From Acididesulfobacillus acetoxydans (GTDB lineage: Bacteria > Bacillota > Desulfitobacteriia > Desulfitobacteriales > Desulfitobacteriaceae): 64,000 nt of DNA. The notes below the pieces were generated by a model that saw nothing but the letters and a program-made list of their open reading frames with translations, made no database searches and had not been told where the DNA came from. The DNA lies in the NCBI RefSeq assembly GCF_900016645.1, contig NZ_CDGJ01000019.1; one strand, written 5' to 3'. This document shows positions 1 to 10,742 of the stretch, piece by piece. Position 1 is the stretch's first letter. Every line of letters begins with the position of its first letter. A program made the position numbers and the translations under genes.

Positions 1-146
1 GCCGCCGGGGTTCGGCCGGTGGCAATGGTGGTGATGATCCCCTGAGCCCGCGCCCGGCGAATCGTTGCCACTGTCCCTGCCGAAATGGTCAGGTCGTCGC
101 GCAAAAGCGTGTCATCCAAGTCCAGCGCAATCAGCCGTATCGCCAA
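1..146 (-). CDS. HAD-superfamily hydrolase (Cof-like), N-terminal fragment
   Basis: Only the first 48 codons are in the window; the rest lies beyond position 1. The start is a TTG (144-146) preceded on the minus strand by AAAGGGGTG about 7 nt upstream. The protein opens MAIRLIALDLDDTLL, the HAD motif I signature DxDxT (nucleophile Asp9, acid/base Asp11). It continues with a TISAGTVATIRRARAQGI helix and an ATGR motif, as in Cof/YkrA sugar-phosphate phosphatases. The substrate cannot be predicted from this piece. It follows uvrA by 162 bp on the same strand. Confidence 0.8.
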   Translation of the reverse strand, partial: MAIRLIALDLDDTLLRDDLTISAGTVATIRRARAQGIITTIATGRTPA

Positions 147-308
147 GTTTCCACACCCCTTTTACCGTTAGTCTTTCTCGTCCGCACCGCTTCCCGCCGC
201 CCGCGCCCGGCCGGGTTTCACTCCCGGCGCCCTCCGGCCCAATGGGGTGTAACAATAATAATAGTTACTGCCGGATCATCCCTGTGGCAGTTCGCCCCCC
301 ATACTCCC

Positions 309-3134
309 TCACTGCCCGCGTTCCAAACTGCGTTTGAGAAATTCTCCCGTGTAGGAAGCCGGGAAGGCCGAGACCTCTTCCGGGGTTCCGGCAATGAGAA
401 CTTCTCCGCCCCTGTTTCCCCCTTCCGGGCCCAAATCAATCAGGTAATCGGCGGTCTTAATCACGTCGAGGTTATGCTCAATCACGAGCACCGTATCCCC
501 GGCGTCGACCAGCCGGTGCAGGACTTGCAGGAGGCGATCGATATCCGCGACGTGCAAACCGGTTGTCGGTTCGTCCAGGATGTAGATGGTTTTACCCGTA
601 CTCCTGCGGCTTAACTCGGCCGCCAGCTTCACCCGCTGGGCCTCGCCCCCGGAAAGAGTCGTGGCCGGCTGCCCCAGATGGATATAACCCAGCCCGACAT
701 CCTGCAGGGTCTGGAGTTTGCGGGCAATTTTCGGTACGGCCCGGAAAAAATCGACCGCCTCCTCCACCGTCATATCGAGGACCTGGGCGATATTTTTCCC
801 TTTGTAATGGACTTCCAGCGTCTCCCGGCTGTAGCGCCGCCCGTTGCAAACCTCGCAAGGAACGTATACATCCGGAAGGAAATTCATCTCGATCTTGATA
901 ATGCCGTCGCCGTGGCAAGCTTCACAGCGGCCGCCTTTGACATTGAAGCTGAACCGGCCGGGCAGGTAACCGCGCATTTTGGCCTCGGGAGTTTGGGCAA
1001 AAAGACCCCGGATAAAGTCAAAAACCCCGGTGTAGGTGGCCGGATTTGAGCGGGGTGTACGCCCTATCGGGGATTGATCGATATCAATGACCTTCTCCAG
1101 ATGCTCAAGTCCGCGCAGTTCCCGCATGGTTCCCGGGCGAACCCGGGCGCCGTTCAAGCGCGAGGCCAACCCCTTGAAAATAAGTTCGTTGACGAGGGTG
1201 CTCTTGCCGGAACCGGAAACTCCCGTTACACAGGTGAAAACACCCAAGGGAATACGGACGTCGATGTTCTTCAGGTTGTTTTCGCGGGCGCCCAAGACCT
1301 CCAGCCACTTGCCATTCGGCCGGCGCCTGGCCGCGGGAATCGGAATCTTGCGGCGGCCGCTCAAATATTGCCCTGTGACCGATTCCTCCCGCTGCTTGAT
1401 TTCTTCCAGGGTACCCTGGGCTACTACCTCCCCGCCGTGGGCCCCGGCTCCCGGCCCAATGTCAATGATTTGGTCGGCGGCCAGCATCGTCTCTTCGTCA
1501 TGCTCCACCACGATCAACGTGTTGCCCAAATCCCTCAGCCTTTTCAGAGTAGCGAGCAGGCGGGCATTGTCCCGCTGATGCAAGCCAATGCTCGGTTCAT
1601 CCAGAACATAGAGAACCCCCATCAGACTGGATCCGATCTGAGTCGCCAAACGGATGCGCTGAGCCTCGCCGCCGGAGAGCGTCCCGGCCGCACGGCCCAA
1701 GGTCAGGTAGTCCAGCCCGACATTGACGAGAAAACCCAGCCGTTCCCGTATCTCTTTCAGCACCTGATGGGCAATGGTCTCCTCCCGGGGCGTCAGCCGC
1801 AAGCGCTCAAAAAAGGCTAAGGCTTCGTTGACCGGAAGCTGTGTCAAATCATAGATTGACAGATCGCCAACCGTAACCGCCAAAGCCTCCGGTTTCAAAC
1901 GTTTGCCCTGACAAACCGGGCAGGGCCTTTCACTCATGTATCCTTCCATTTCCGCGCGAACAAAATCGGAGGACGATTCTTTGTAACGTCTTTCGAAATA
2001 GGGAATCAGCCCTTCAAACGGAGCGTTGTAAGTCTTGTACTGGTCAAAAATGTTGTAATAATTAAAGCGCACCGGACTTTGGGTACCGTGCAAAAGCCCT
2101 TGCCATTGTTCCTCGCTCAGTTCGGCCAGAGGGGTCCGCATTTCGAAGCCGAGATTTTCCGCTACCGCCTCCAGCAAACGGGGATAGTAAGTCGAAGCAG
2201 AACGGGCCCAGGGAGCTACCGCACCTTCCGCTAAAGATTTGCCGCGGTCCGGAATGACAAGGTTGAGGTCGACCTCAAGGTTGGCCCCCAGGCCAGTACA
2301 GGCCGGACAGGCACCGAACGGACTGTTGAAGGAAAAAAGGCGGGGGCTCAGCTCTTCCAGCCCGATCCCGCAATCCGGGCAGGCAAAATTCTCGCTGAAG
2401 AGGAGTTCATCGCCGCCGAAGAGGTCCACGATCACGTTGCCCTCAGCCAAACGCAGGGCTGTTTCCAGGGAGTCGGCCAGGCGGCTGCCGCTGTCAGGCT
2501 TCAGAGAAATCCGGTCTATCACAACCTCAATTGAATGCTTCTTCTTTTTATCCAATTTGACTTCTTCATTAAGGTCCACCGTCTCTCCGTCGACCCGGGC
2601 CCGCACGTACCCGGCCTTGCGAACCTCCTCAAAGATCTTAGTGTGCTCTCCTTTTTTCCCTTTGACCAGGGGCGCCAGAATTTGCAGCCGGGTTTTCTCC
2701 GGCCGGCGCAGGACTTGGTCCACCATTTGCTGAACCGTCTGCCTGGAGATCTCCCGACCGCAGCGAGGGCAGTGGGGCCGCCCAATCCGAGCATAGAGCA
2801 GCCGGAGGTAATCGTAAACTTCCGTCACCGTGCCCACGGTCGAACGGGGATTCCTGCTCGTGGTTTTCTGATCGATGGAAATGGCCGGGGACAGCCCCTC
2901 GATGTAATCGACATCCGGTTTATCCATCTGGCCCAGGAATTGACGGGCATAGGCGGAAAGGGATTCGACATAACGCCTTTGCCCCTCGGCATAAATCGTG
3001 TCAAAAGCCAGGGATGACTTACCCGAACCGGACAGGCCGGTAATTACGACCAATTTGTCGCGGGGAATGTCCACGTCGATATTTTTTAAGTTATGAGCAC
3101 GGGCGCCCCGCACCCGCAAGTAATCCTGGGTCAT
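309..3134 (-). CDS. uvrA: Excinuclease ABC subunit A (UvrA)
   Basis: DNA-damage recognition ATPase of nucleotide excision repair; a UvrA dimer loads UvrB at lesions. At 941 residues it is full length. The first P-loop is GLSGSGKS near residues 33-40 and a second, GVSGSGKST, opens the C-terminal half. Both ABC signatures (LSGGEAQR) are present. A zinc module CPDC...CPAC lies near residue 255 and the C-terminal zinc finger CEAC...CEVC is complete. The ATG follows a GGGGGAC ribosome site. It lies 144 bp downstream of uvrB on the same strand, so it is probably read from the SOS-type promoter before uvrB, although short repeats (3152-3187) separate the two. Confidence 0.98.
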   Translation of the reverse strand: MTQDYLRVRGARAHNLKNIDVDIPRDKLVVITGLSGSGKSSLAFDTIYAEGQRRYVESLSAYARQFLGQMDKPDVDYIEGLSPAISIDQKTTSRNPRSTVGTVTEVYDYLRLLYARIGRPHCPRCGREISRQTVQQMVDQVLRRPEKTRLQILAPLVKGKKGEHTKIFEEVRKAGYVRARVDGETVDLNEEVKLDKKKKHSIEVVIDRISLKPDSGSRLADSLETALRLAEGNVIVDLFGGDELLFSENFACPDCGIGLEELSPRLFSFNSPFGACPACTGLGANLEVDLNLVIPDRGKSLAEGAVAPWARSASTYYPRLLEAVAENLGFEMRTPLAELSEEQWQGLLHGTQSPVRFNYYNIFDQYKTYNAPFEGLIPYFERRYKESSSDFVRAEMEGYMSERPCPVCQGKRLKPEALAVTVGDLSIYDLTQLPVNEALAFFERLRLTPREETIAHQVLKEIRERLGFLVNVGLDYLTLGRAAGTLSGGEAQRIRLATQIGSSLMGVLYVLDEPSIGLHQRDNARLLATLKRLRDLGNTLIVVEHDEETMLAADQIIDIGPGAGAHGGEVVAQGTLEEIKQREESVTGQYLSGRRKIPIPAARRRPNGKWLEVLGARENNLKNIDVRIPLGVFTCVTGVSGSGKSTLVNELIFKGLASRLNGARVRPGTMRELRGLEHLEKVIDIDQSPIGRTPRSNPATYTGVFDFIRGLFAQTPEAKMRGYLPGRFSFNVKGGRCEACHGDGIIKIEMNFLPDVYVPCEVCNGRRYSRETLEVHYKGKNIAQVLDMTVEEAVDFFRAVPKIARKLQTLQDVGLGYIHLGQPATTLSGGEAQRVKLAAELSRRSTGKTIYILDEPTTGLHVADIDRLLQVLHRLVDAGDTVLVIEHNLDVIKTADYLIDLGPEGGNRGGEVLIAGTPEEVSAFPASYTGEFLKRSLERGQ

Positions 3135-3151
3135 AACAGTCCCCCATTTGA

Positions 3152-3187
3152 GAAGTCAGAAGTCAGAAACCCGAAGTCAGAGACAGG
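3152..3187. repeat. Short degenerate GAAGTCAGA repeats
   Basis: Between uvrB and uvrA the plus strand reads as imperfect copies of GAAGTCAGA / GAAGTCAGAAAC / GAAGTCAGAGAC. Similar TCTGACC-type units recur at 44792-44921. They look like simple-sequence expansions in spacers and show no coding frame. Confidence 0.6.
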
Positions 3188-3278
3188 GAAGAAAGAGTCG
3201 GAAACGGGAAAACAGGAAGGCCGTGAAGCTTTTCCGTCGTGAGATTAGAGTTCCGGTACTCCTTTTCTTTCGGGCCTG

Positions 3279-5363
<2,085 letters not shown>

Positions 5364-5582
5364 ACCCACTCCTCCTCATCCCCCAACCAAAGAAGAGCAA
5401 AGCCCGTGAACCTTGCCCTTGGCCCAAACGGCACGAGATATATCCGCTTGGTCATTGTACGGAGGCCCGGCGCCGGGAACTCCTTTCGCTGTGGAACCCC
5501 GCGGTGAATCCCCGCGCCGAAATCCTCGGCTAAACCCGGGGCTGCAGTTTCCCAAACCGGGATTGTAGCTTCCCACCCTGTT

Positions 5583-5609
5583 ATTATAGCACCGCCACGC
5601 CGGAAACAA
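5583..5609 (-). promoter_or_regulatory. Probable uvrB promoter
   Basis: On the minus strand a perfect -10 hexamer TATAAT (5588-5583) lies downstream of a T-rich TTGTTT (5609-5604), with a short 15-nt spacer. It sits just after a LexA-like box (5621-5634) and about 220 nt before the uvrB start. The -10 is strong and the -35 weak. No gene lies between it and uvrB. Confidence 0.5.
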
Positions 5610-5610
5610 A

Positions 5611-5644
5611 ACATGCAGGTCGAAAATTCGTTCGATCTGCATGT
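5611..5644 (-). terminator. Hairpin terminator of the lipoprotein gene, overlapping a LexA-like box
   Basis: Inverted repeat with 14-bp arms (13 matched, starting ACATGCAG) and a 6-nt loop. On the minus strand it is followed by TTTTGTTT. It lies downstream of the lipoprotein gene ending at 5765, so it probably terminates that gene. Its centre is the LexA-like sequence described separately. Confidence 0.55.
5621..5634 (-). promoter_or_regulatory. LexA (DinR) box candidate upstream of uvrBA
   Basis: Minus strand reads CGAACGAATTTTCG. The Firmicute SOS box is CGAAC-RNRY-GTTCG, so only one base of the second half-site differs. It is directly upstream of the candidate uvrB promoter. In Bacillus the uvrBA operon is LexA-controlled, so place and sequence agree. 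The box also forms the centre of a hairpin. Confidence 0.55.
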
Positions 5645-5764
5645 CGGCGGCTCGATCTTAAATTCCCTTCTCCGGACCTCACTCACAAGAGATGTTCCCG
5701 CGCCGGCCGCCCCGGGAGTCGAAGCGGCGGCGGACGCCGCGACCAGGATAACGCCAATCCCTAT

Positions 5765-7234
5765 TCAGGCGCCGGATGATCCCCCGCCACCGCCGCCACC
5801 GCCACCCGCTTGTCCGCTCCCTTGTTTCTGCTGGCCGCCGGATGGCTGCTGTTGTTGTTGCTGCTCCTGTTTAATCATCTCGGGAGGAACGGTGCGCACC
5901 TTCTGGCTGGCACTGTGTTCCGTCCAGAGAACTTTTCCTTTAGAATCTAGATATTCCCGTGTGATATCCGTGTTGACCTTCTCGACAACTTTCGCCACAT
6001 TCGGGGGAATGGCTCCCGCACCGGAGCCGCCCGCTTGTCCGCCGCCCCCTCCGCTTTGAGAACCGTCCGAACTTCCGTCCGAACTGCCGCTCTCGCTCTT
6101 CGTTCCCTTGGCGGCGGAGGCGCCCTGCTGCGTGCCGGGTTCTTTCGTCGTTGGTTTCTCCGTCATTTTCCGAGCTTGTTCTTTTTGGGCCTGGAGCGCC
6201 AGGTTCACTGCTTTGACATAGCTCTTTTGCGTTATCGCCAAGTTTTCCGGTGTGACCGCTTTGACCGCAATGACTTTTGCCGGAATCTCTCCTTGATCTC
6301 CGGTCACGGAGTCATTCACGTCGAACGGTTCTTTCTTAAGCATTTTTTCCGCCCATTGGCAGGCATACACTCCCTGGAGATAGGGGGACACGTCCACATC
6401 TCCCGCCTGCAGTCCGCCCGCCATTCTCTGCAAGGACTGCAGATTAGCCTGCCCCCCGAACAGCAGTACTTTCTTTTCCAGTCCTCCCTGTTTGAGGACA
6501 TCTGCCGCCTGGGCGGCCACCTTCTCCGTGTCGGCGCAAACCGCCCGCACTTTGCCCGGGTTCTTGAGCAAGTACTCCAACAAGACCTGTTTGGCACCCG
6601 CAGCGCTCCCCGGATGCCCGGAAAGTACCTGCAGGCTGACTTTGGGATATTTGGCCAAAACGGTCCGGAGCCCGGCCAAACGCTCCTGTGCCCCAGTTTC
6701 TGCCGGATTATCCTGGAGGAGAAGGACGATCCCCGCCTGAACTTTTTGCACCAGGGCCTGTCCCATCAGCTCCCCGGCTTTCTCCTGGTCCGGAGTAATG
6801 AGGCCCGCCGGCGTGCTCCCGGCCGGTATCTTGCCGATGGCCAAGACCGGAATTTTCTTCGTCTGAGCGGTTTTCAGCAGTTCTTGGTTCCCGCCCTCGT
6901 AGAGCAGGACTTTAGCATCCTTAAGGGGATCTTCCCCGGCCTGGGACGCCGGTGCCGAGCCTCCCTGGCCCGAACTCGCGCTTGCGCCGGAAGAACTCCC
7001 TATGTATTTTATTTTCAGATTTGCTTTGGCCGCCGTGTCGTCAATACCTTTTTGCAAAAGGATCTGATTGGGATCATCCCCGCTCAGGGAGACAGCGGCC
7101 ACCGGCTGGGGTTTCTGCGCGGACTGGGAAGAAGATTTTTTCTTATTTCCTAAAAGCCCTTGTAGACCGCAGCCCGTTACGGTTAAACTAAGACAGAGAA
7201 AAATGATTGTAAGGCGAAATCCTCTGAGGCGCAT
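5765..7234 (-). CDS. Lipoprotein with periplasmic-binding-protein-like fold and low-complexity C-terminus
   Basis: 489 residues from the ATG at 7234, chosen because GGAGAG precedes it and a lipoprotein signal starts there: MRLRGFR, a hydrophobic stretch, then lipobox VTGC with Cys22. Residues ~45-330 read like a type I periplasmic binding protein (QKGIDDTAAKANLKIKYIG, then alternating beta/alpha units such as VLAIGKIPAG and VRAVCADTEKVAAQAADVL), as in sugar-binding lipoproteins. The end is unusual: Ser/Gly-rich linkers, a ~50-residue conserved-looking block (IPPNVAKVVEKVNTDITREYL), a run of seven Gln and a run of nine Gly. No transporter genes adjoin it, so import is not shown; a sensor or surface role is equally possible. 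Substrate unknown. Confidence 0.7.
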   Translation of the reverse strand: MRLRGFRLTIIFLCLSLTVTGCGLQGLLGNKKKSSSQSAQKPQPVAAVSLSGDDPNQILLQKGIDDTAAKANLKIKYIGSSSGASASSGQGGSAPASQAGEDPLKDAKVLLYEGGNQELLKTAQTKKIPVLAIGKIPAGSTPAGLITPDQEKAGELMGQALVQKVQAGIVLLLQDNPAETGAQERLAGLRTVLAKYPKVSLQVLSGHPGSAAGAKQVLLEYLLKNPGKVRAVCADTEKVAAQAADVLKQGGLEKKVLLFGGQANLQSLQRMAGGLQAGDVDVSPYLQGVYACQWAEKMLKKEPFDVNDSVTGDQGEIPAKVIAVKAVTPENLAITQKSYVKAVNLALQAQKEQARKMTEKPTTKEPGTQQGASAAKGTKSESGSSDGSSDGSQSGGGGGQAGGSGAGAIPPNVAKVVEKVNTDITREYLDSKGKVLWTEHSASQKVRTVPPEMIKQEQQQQQQPSGGQQKQGSGQAGGGGGGGGGSSGA

Positions 7235-7323
7235 GGGACACTCTCCTTTCCCTGCCCGTGTGCCCCTAGTTTTCCCCCGTTGCCCGGAAAAATTCAAATG
7301 AAAAACCCAAGGAGGGGTCTTTG

Positions 7324-7662
7324 ATGTTCGGTTTGCTGGCGCGTTGGTTGATTAACTCCCTTGCTCTTGTTCTCACTACGCTTTTCGTCCCCGGCCTCCA
7401 TCTCTCCCGGCCTTCCACCGCCGTTTGGGCGGCACTCGTTTGGGGTCTCGCCAACACCCTCATTCGACCGGTTCTTTCCTTCTTTACCTTCCCGCTCCAA
7501 ATCGTCACCCTGGGCTTGTTCACTTTGGTCATCAACGCTTTGATGCTGCTGCTGACAGCCCGTTTAGTCCCGGGCTTCAGCGTCCGCGGCTTCGGCAGCG
7601 CCCTGTTCGGCTCGATAGTCCTCAGCGTCATCAGCCTTATTTTAACTCACATGTTCGCGTAA
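7324..7662 (+). CDS. YvlD-like / phage holin family 4 membrane protein
   Basis: 112 residues, one of only two plus-strand genes. The ATG lies 8 nt after a perfect AAGGAGG (7309-7315); a TTG just before it is less well spaced. About four hydrophobic segments (LINSLALVLTTLFVPGL, VWAALVWGLANTLIRPV, VTLGLFTLVINALMLLLTARLV, SALFGSIVLSVISLIL) and the pattern LxNALxxxxxxxLVPGF match the small YvlD/DUF (holin superfamily IV) proteins of Gram-positive bacteria, thought to act in envelope stress; the molecular role is not known. It is divergent from the lipoprotein gene and convergent with ctpA. Confidence 0.75.
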   Translation: MFGLLARWLINSLALVLTTLFVPGLHLSRPSTAVWAALVWGLANTLIRPVLSFFTFPLQIVTLGLFTLVINALMLLLTARLVPGFSVRGFGSALFGSIVLSVISLILTHMFA

Positions 7663-7696
7663 TATAAATCCCTCTGCCTCAACGAACATAACCTGA

Positions 7697-7728
7697 AAGC
7701 GAGCGGCCCTAACTTAGGCCGCTCGCTT
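7697..7728. terminator. Strong hairpin between convergent genes
   Basis: Perfect 12-bp inverted repeat (AAGCGAGCGGCC / GGCCGCTCGCTT) with an 8-nt loop, placed between the ends of the YvlD-like gene (+) and ctpA (-). It lacks a clean T-run on either side, so bidirectional termination is inferred from position and stem strength. Confidence 0.55.
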
Positions 7729-7841
7729 AATTCGTCAAGCCCGCGCAAAATCCTGTTCCACAGCTCTTCCCGCAGATTGTCTACCCGTCCGAAGTCGGCG
7801 GCCTCCCGGCAATTGGTTTGCAGGGGTACCGCATCCAAGCG

Positions 7842-9026
7842 CTAGCGATTAATTTTCGCCTGTAAAGTTCGCAGGGCCGTTGCCAGTTGAGGATCAAAGT
7901 TCGTATCAAGCGGAAGGACCGTGGCGTTCTCACCCTTGGGCAATTTCACCTGAACGTCCGGTTCAATCCCTTTTTTGTTGATACTGATTTTATCCGGAGT
8001 CAGGTATTTGGCCGTGGTCAGTTTTACACTCGTCCCGCTGTCGAGCTGGAAGATCGTCTGCACGATCCCTTTGCCGAAGGTCTTCACTCCGACCAATGTT
8101 CCCGTCTTCCTGTCCCGAATGGCTCCCGAGACGATTTCCGCCGCCGAGGCGGTCTCTTCATTGACCAAGACCACCAAGGGCTTGTTGATATACGTGTTCT
8201 CCGCATTTTTCGTGGTCACATGCCCGTCTTTGTCCACGATATAGACGACCGGACCCGGAGTGACAAAATAACTCGCTACCTTGACGGCCGCATTTAATTC
8301 CCCGCCATGGTTGTAGCGCAAATCGAGAATGACCCCTTTGTACTTCTGAATATCCATCGATTTTAGGACTTGCGCCAGTTCTGTCCCGGTGTCGGTGGAA
8401 AACTGGGAAATGTCGATGTAAGCAATGTCCGGCTGACCGGGCAGCGGCTCGCCTTCCACCGTGGGAACACTGATATTCTCCCGAGTCATGGTCATGGTGA
8501 GCGTCTTCTTCTCGCTCTCCCGATAAACCTCCAAGGTAACCTTTGTTCCCGGGTCCCCGCGCATCAGGGCCACCGCTTTGTCCTGGCTGATGCTCGAAGT
8601 ATCGACATTGTCGATCTTCACAATTACGTCCCCGGGCAAGATCCCGGCTTTGGCGGCCGGAGTGTTCTTGATCGTCTGCAGGACGATCAGTTTATTCGGA
8701 TCCTTCAAACTGAGGACGATGCCCACACCCCCGAACTGCCCATAAATTAAATCCATTAACTGCCGGTTGTCGGAGGCATCCATATAGGTGGAATACGGGT
8801 CGCCCAGGGAATCCACCATCCCTTTAATCGCGCCGTCCACCAGTTGGTCTCCGGAAACTTTCTCAAGATACTGGCTGTGTATCAGTTCCAGCACTTGAGC
8901 CAACCGGCCCAGATGATCGACATTAAGCGCCACCGCCCCTCCGACGGCAGCAGACATCAGAGCGAGGACTATCACTAGGACAATGGCAACATGCTGCCAA
9001 ATCTTACGCCAATTTCTCTCCCCCAA
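7842..9026 (-). CDS. ctpA: C-terminal processing peptidase, S41 family (CtpA/CtpB-like)
   Basis: 394-residue membrane-anchored, exported serine protease. One N-terminal transmembrane helix (residues ~12-34) is followed by a PDZ domain (~95-180; GGVGIVL, AAKAGILPGDVIVKID) and the tail-specific protease core. The Ser-Lys dyad is visible: Ser294 in TASAAEIVSG and Lys319 in FGKG. The start is a TTG at 9026 with AAGGAG 8 nt upstream; no good ATG is near. It follows ftsX by 149 bp, the usual ftsE-ftsX-ctpA arrangement, so it may act with FtsEX in cell-wall control, or like CtpB in sporulation signalling. The target is not evident. Confidence 0.93.
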   Translation of the reverse strand: MGERNWRKIWQHVAIVLVIVLALMSAAVGGAVALNVDHLGRLAQVLELIHSQYLEKVSGDQLVDGAIKGMVDSLGDPYSTYMDASDNRQLMDLIYGQFGGVGIVLSLKDPNKLIVLQTIKNTPAAKAGILPGDVIVKIDNVDTSSISQDKAVALMRGDPGTKVTLEVYRESEKKTLTMTMTRENISVPTVEGEPLPGQPDIAYIDISQFSTDTGTELAQVLKSMDIQKYKGVILDLRYNHGGELNAAVKVASYFVTPGPVVYIVDKDGHVTTKNAENTYINKPLVVLVNEETASAAEIVSGAIRDRKTGTLVGVKTFGKGIVQTIFQLDSGTSVKLTTAKYLTPDKISINKKGIEPDVQVKLPKGENATVLPLDTNFDPQLATALRTLQAKINR

Positions 9027-9175
9027 GCGTGCACTCCTTCCCGGTCATCCCTTGACGGGGCTGACCACCGGTTTGTCCGGACCGTTGTTAGTATATGCTC
9101 ATCCGGCTGATGACATTCCCCCACAGTTTCCCCCATTCGAGCGGGGGCCTCCGAGGCCCGCGCCCTCCGCCGCTC

Positions 9176-10066
9176 TTAGACATTCAGGAATTTACGCAGG
9201 GACAACGCGCTGCCCGCGGCACCGATGACCATCCCCAGAACCAGTAAAGTCGTTTGGACCTGCCAGAAAAGCCAAGCGCTGCGGACGACGGGCAGGAAAG
9301 CCAGAGTGCTGCTCACGTACCCAGCCAGCCAATTGTACCCTGTCCCCACCAAAACGGTTGCCAAAATCCCTCCCGCCAGACCGAGGAAGAGCCCCTCGAC
9401 CAGAAAGGGCCAGCGGATGAACCAGTTACTGGCTCCGACCAGTTTCATGATTTGAATCTCCCGTCTGCGGGAAAAAACATTCATCTTGATGTTTATAGAA
9501 ATCAAAACCACCGCGGCCGCCCCAAAGGCGATAATGACGCCGGCCCCCATCCAGCGCAGCCAGCGCGTGAACTGCAGCAGCCGGTCCACCACACCCTGCC
9601 CGTAACGCACGCTTTTCAATTCCGTAAACTGTTGGAGTTGAGCGGCCAGAGTCTTGACTCGCCGAGGATCGGCTGCTTTGATCGTAAATTTGTCTGGGAG
9701 GGGATTCGTCCCTCCCAAGTCGGAGACCAGGTTTCCCCCGGCCTTCCCCAGAGACTGACCGAATTGAGCCAAACCTTCCTTTTTGGTTACCAAGACCACG
9801 GACGCTACCCCGGGCATAGCTTTGATTTTAGTTTCCAGGGCCTCAACCTGCGTCTCAGGCACGTTCGTATGCACAAACGCCGAAATCTCCACCTGGGATT
9901 CAAAACTCTGCGCCATGTTGGAGGTATTGGCCAGAAAAAAAGCCGAAAATCCCAAAATAATCAGGGATACCATCACCGTCATCACGGACGCGATACTCAA
10001 CCAGGGATTGCGTTTGACGGAACTCAATGTTTCACGCAGGACGTACTTGGCTGAGCTAAAGCTCAT
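9176..10066 (-). CDS. ftsX: Cell division protein FtsX
   Basis: Membrane component of the FtsEX ABC-type complex that gates peptidoglycan hydrolases. 296 residues from the ATG at 10066, which has GGAGG 8 nt upstream. One N-terminal transmembrane helix (residues ~22-45) precedes an extracellular domain of about 130 residues (VEISAFVHTNVPETQVEALE). Three more helices follow at about 165-190, 220-245 and 265-290. The coupling segment SRRREIQIMKLVGASNWFIRWPF is typical of FtsX. Its start lies inside the end of ftsE (11-bp overlap), so the two are translationally coupled. Confidence 0.95.
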   Translation of the reverse strand: MSFSSAKYVLRETLSSVKRNPWLSIASVMTVMVSLIILGFSAFFLANTSNMAQSFESQVEISAFVHTNVPETQVEALETKIKAMPGVASVVLVTKKEGLAQFGQSLGKAGGNLVSDLGGTNPLPDKFTIKAADPRRVKTLAAQLQQFTELKSVRYGQGVVDRLLQFTRWLRWMGAGVIIAFGAAAVVLISINIKMNVFSRRREIQIMKLVGASNWFIRWPFLVEGLFLGLAGGILATVLVGTGYNWLAGYVSSTLAFLPVVRSAWLFWQVQTTLLVLGMVIGAAGSALSLRKFLNV

Positions 10067-10742
10067 AACCGTAGCCTCCTTTTTCGTCGTCCCGGGCGAT
10101 CCGTCCCTGCTCAATCGCCACGACGCGTTTCTTCATTTGGTCGACGATGTCTTTGGCATGGGTCGCCATCACGACGGTTGTACCTTTTTTATTAATGTTG
10201 TGCAGCAAGTCCATAATCTCCCAGGACGTATCCGGATCCAAATTACCGGTAGGTTCATCCGCCATCAACAGAGCCGGATCATTGACGATGGCTCGGGCTA
10301 CACAAACCCGCTGCTGTTCGCCCCCGGACAATTCATGTGGAAAGGCTTTGAGCTTCTTGGTCAGACCCACCAATTCCAAAGCCTTTTCGGCCCGAACCTC
10401 TACCTCATGCCTCTGCAGACCGAGAACTTCCAGAGCGAAGCCAACATTCTCCCGCACGGTTTTGCGCGGCAGCAGTTTGAAATCTTGAAAGATGACCCCG
10501 ATCTTCCGCCGTAAAAAAGGAACCTCCCGTTCTTTCATGCGCACCAGATTCTGCCCGTTGAAGGAGACCAGCCCCCGACTCGGATGCTCTTCCCGGTACA
10601 GGAGCCGGATGAGGGTAGACTTGCCGGCCCCGCTCGGGCCCACTAAGAAGACGAATTCCCCTTTGCCGATACGCAGACTGACATCGACCAAAGCCTTAGC
10701 GCCATTTGGGTAAATCTTGGAAACGTTTGTCAGTTGGATCAT
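10056..10742 (-). CDS. ftsE: Cell division ATP-binding protein FtsE
   Basis: 228-residue ABC ATPase partner of FtsX. Start at the ATG 10742, with AAGGAGG 7 nt upstream. It has Walker A GPSGAGKST (~residues 36-44), the Q-loop FQDFKLLP, the ABC signature LSGGEQQR and Walker B LLMADEPTGNLDP. The FtsE-type opening MIQLTNVSKIYPNGAKAL is clear. It is the first gene of ftsE-ftsX(-ctpA) and has a long untranslated leader back to the terminator at 10971-10990. Confidence 0.97.
   Translation of the reverse strand: MIQLTNVSKIYPNGAKALVDVSLRIGKGEFVFLVGPSGAGKSTLIRLLYREEHPSRGLVSFNGQNLVRMKEREVPFLRRKIGVIFQDFKLLPRKTVRENVGFALEVLGLQRHEVEVRAEKALELVGLTKKLKAFPHELSGGEQQRVCVARAIVNDPALLMADEPTGNLDPDTSWEIMDLLHNINKKGTTVVMATHAKDIVDQMKKRVVAIEQGRIARDDEKGGYGYEL

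Noticed and set aside
7647..7838. 63-codon minus-strand frame just after ctpA
   Set aside because: It runs straight through the 12-bp terminator-like hairpin, has no clear ribosome site and no recognisable similarity.
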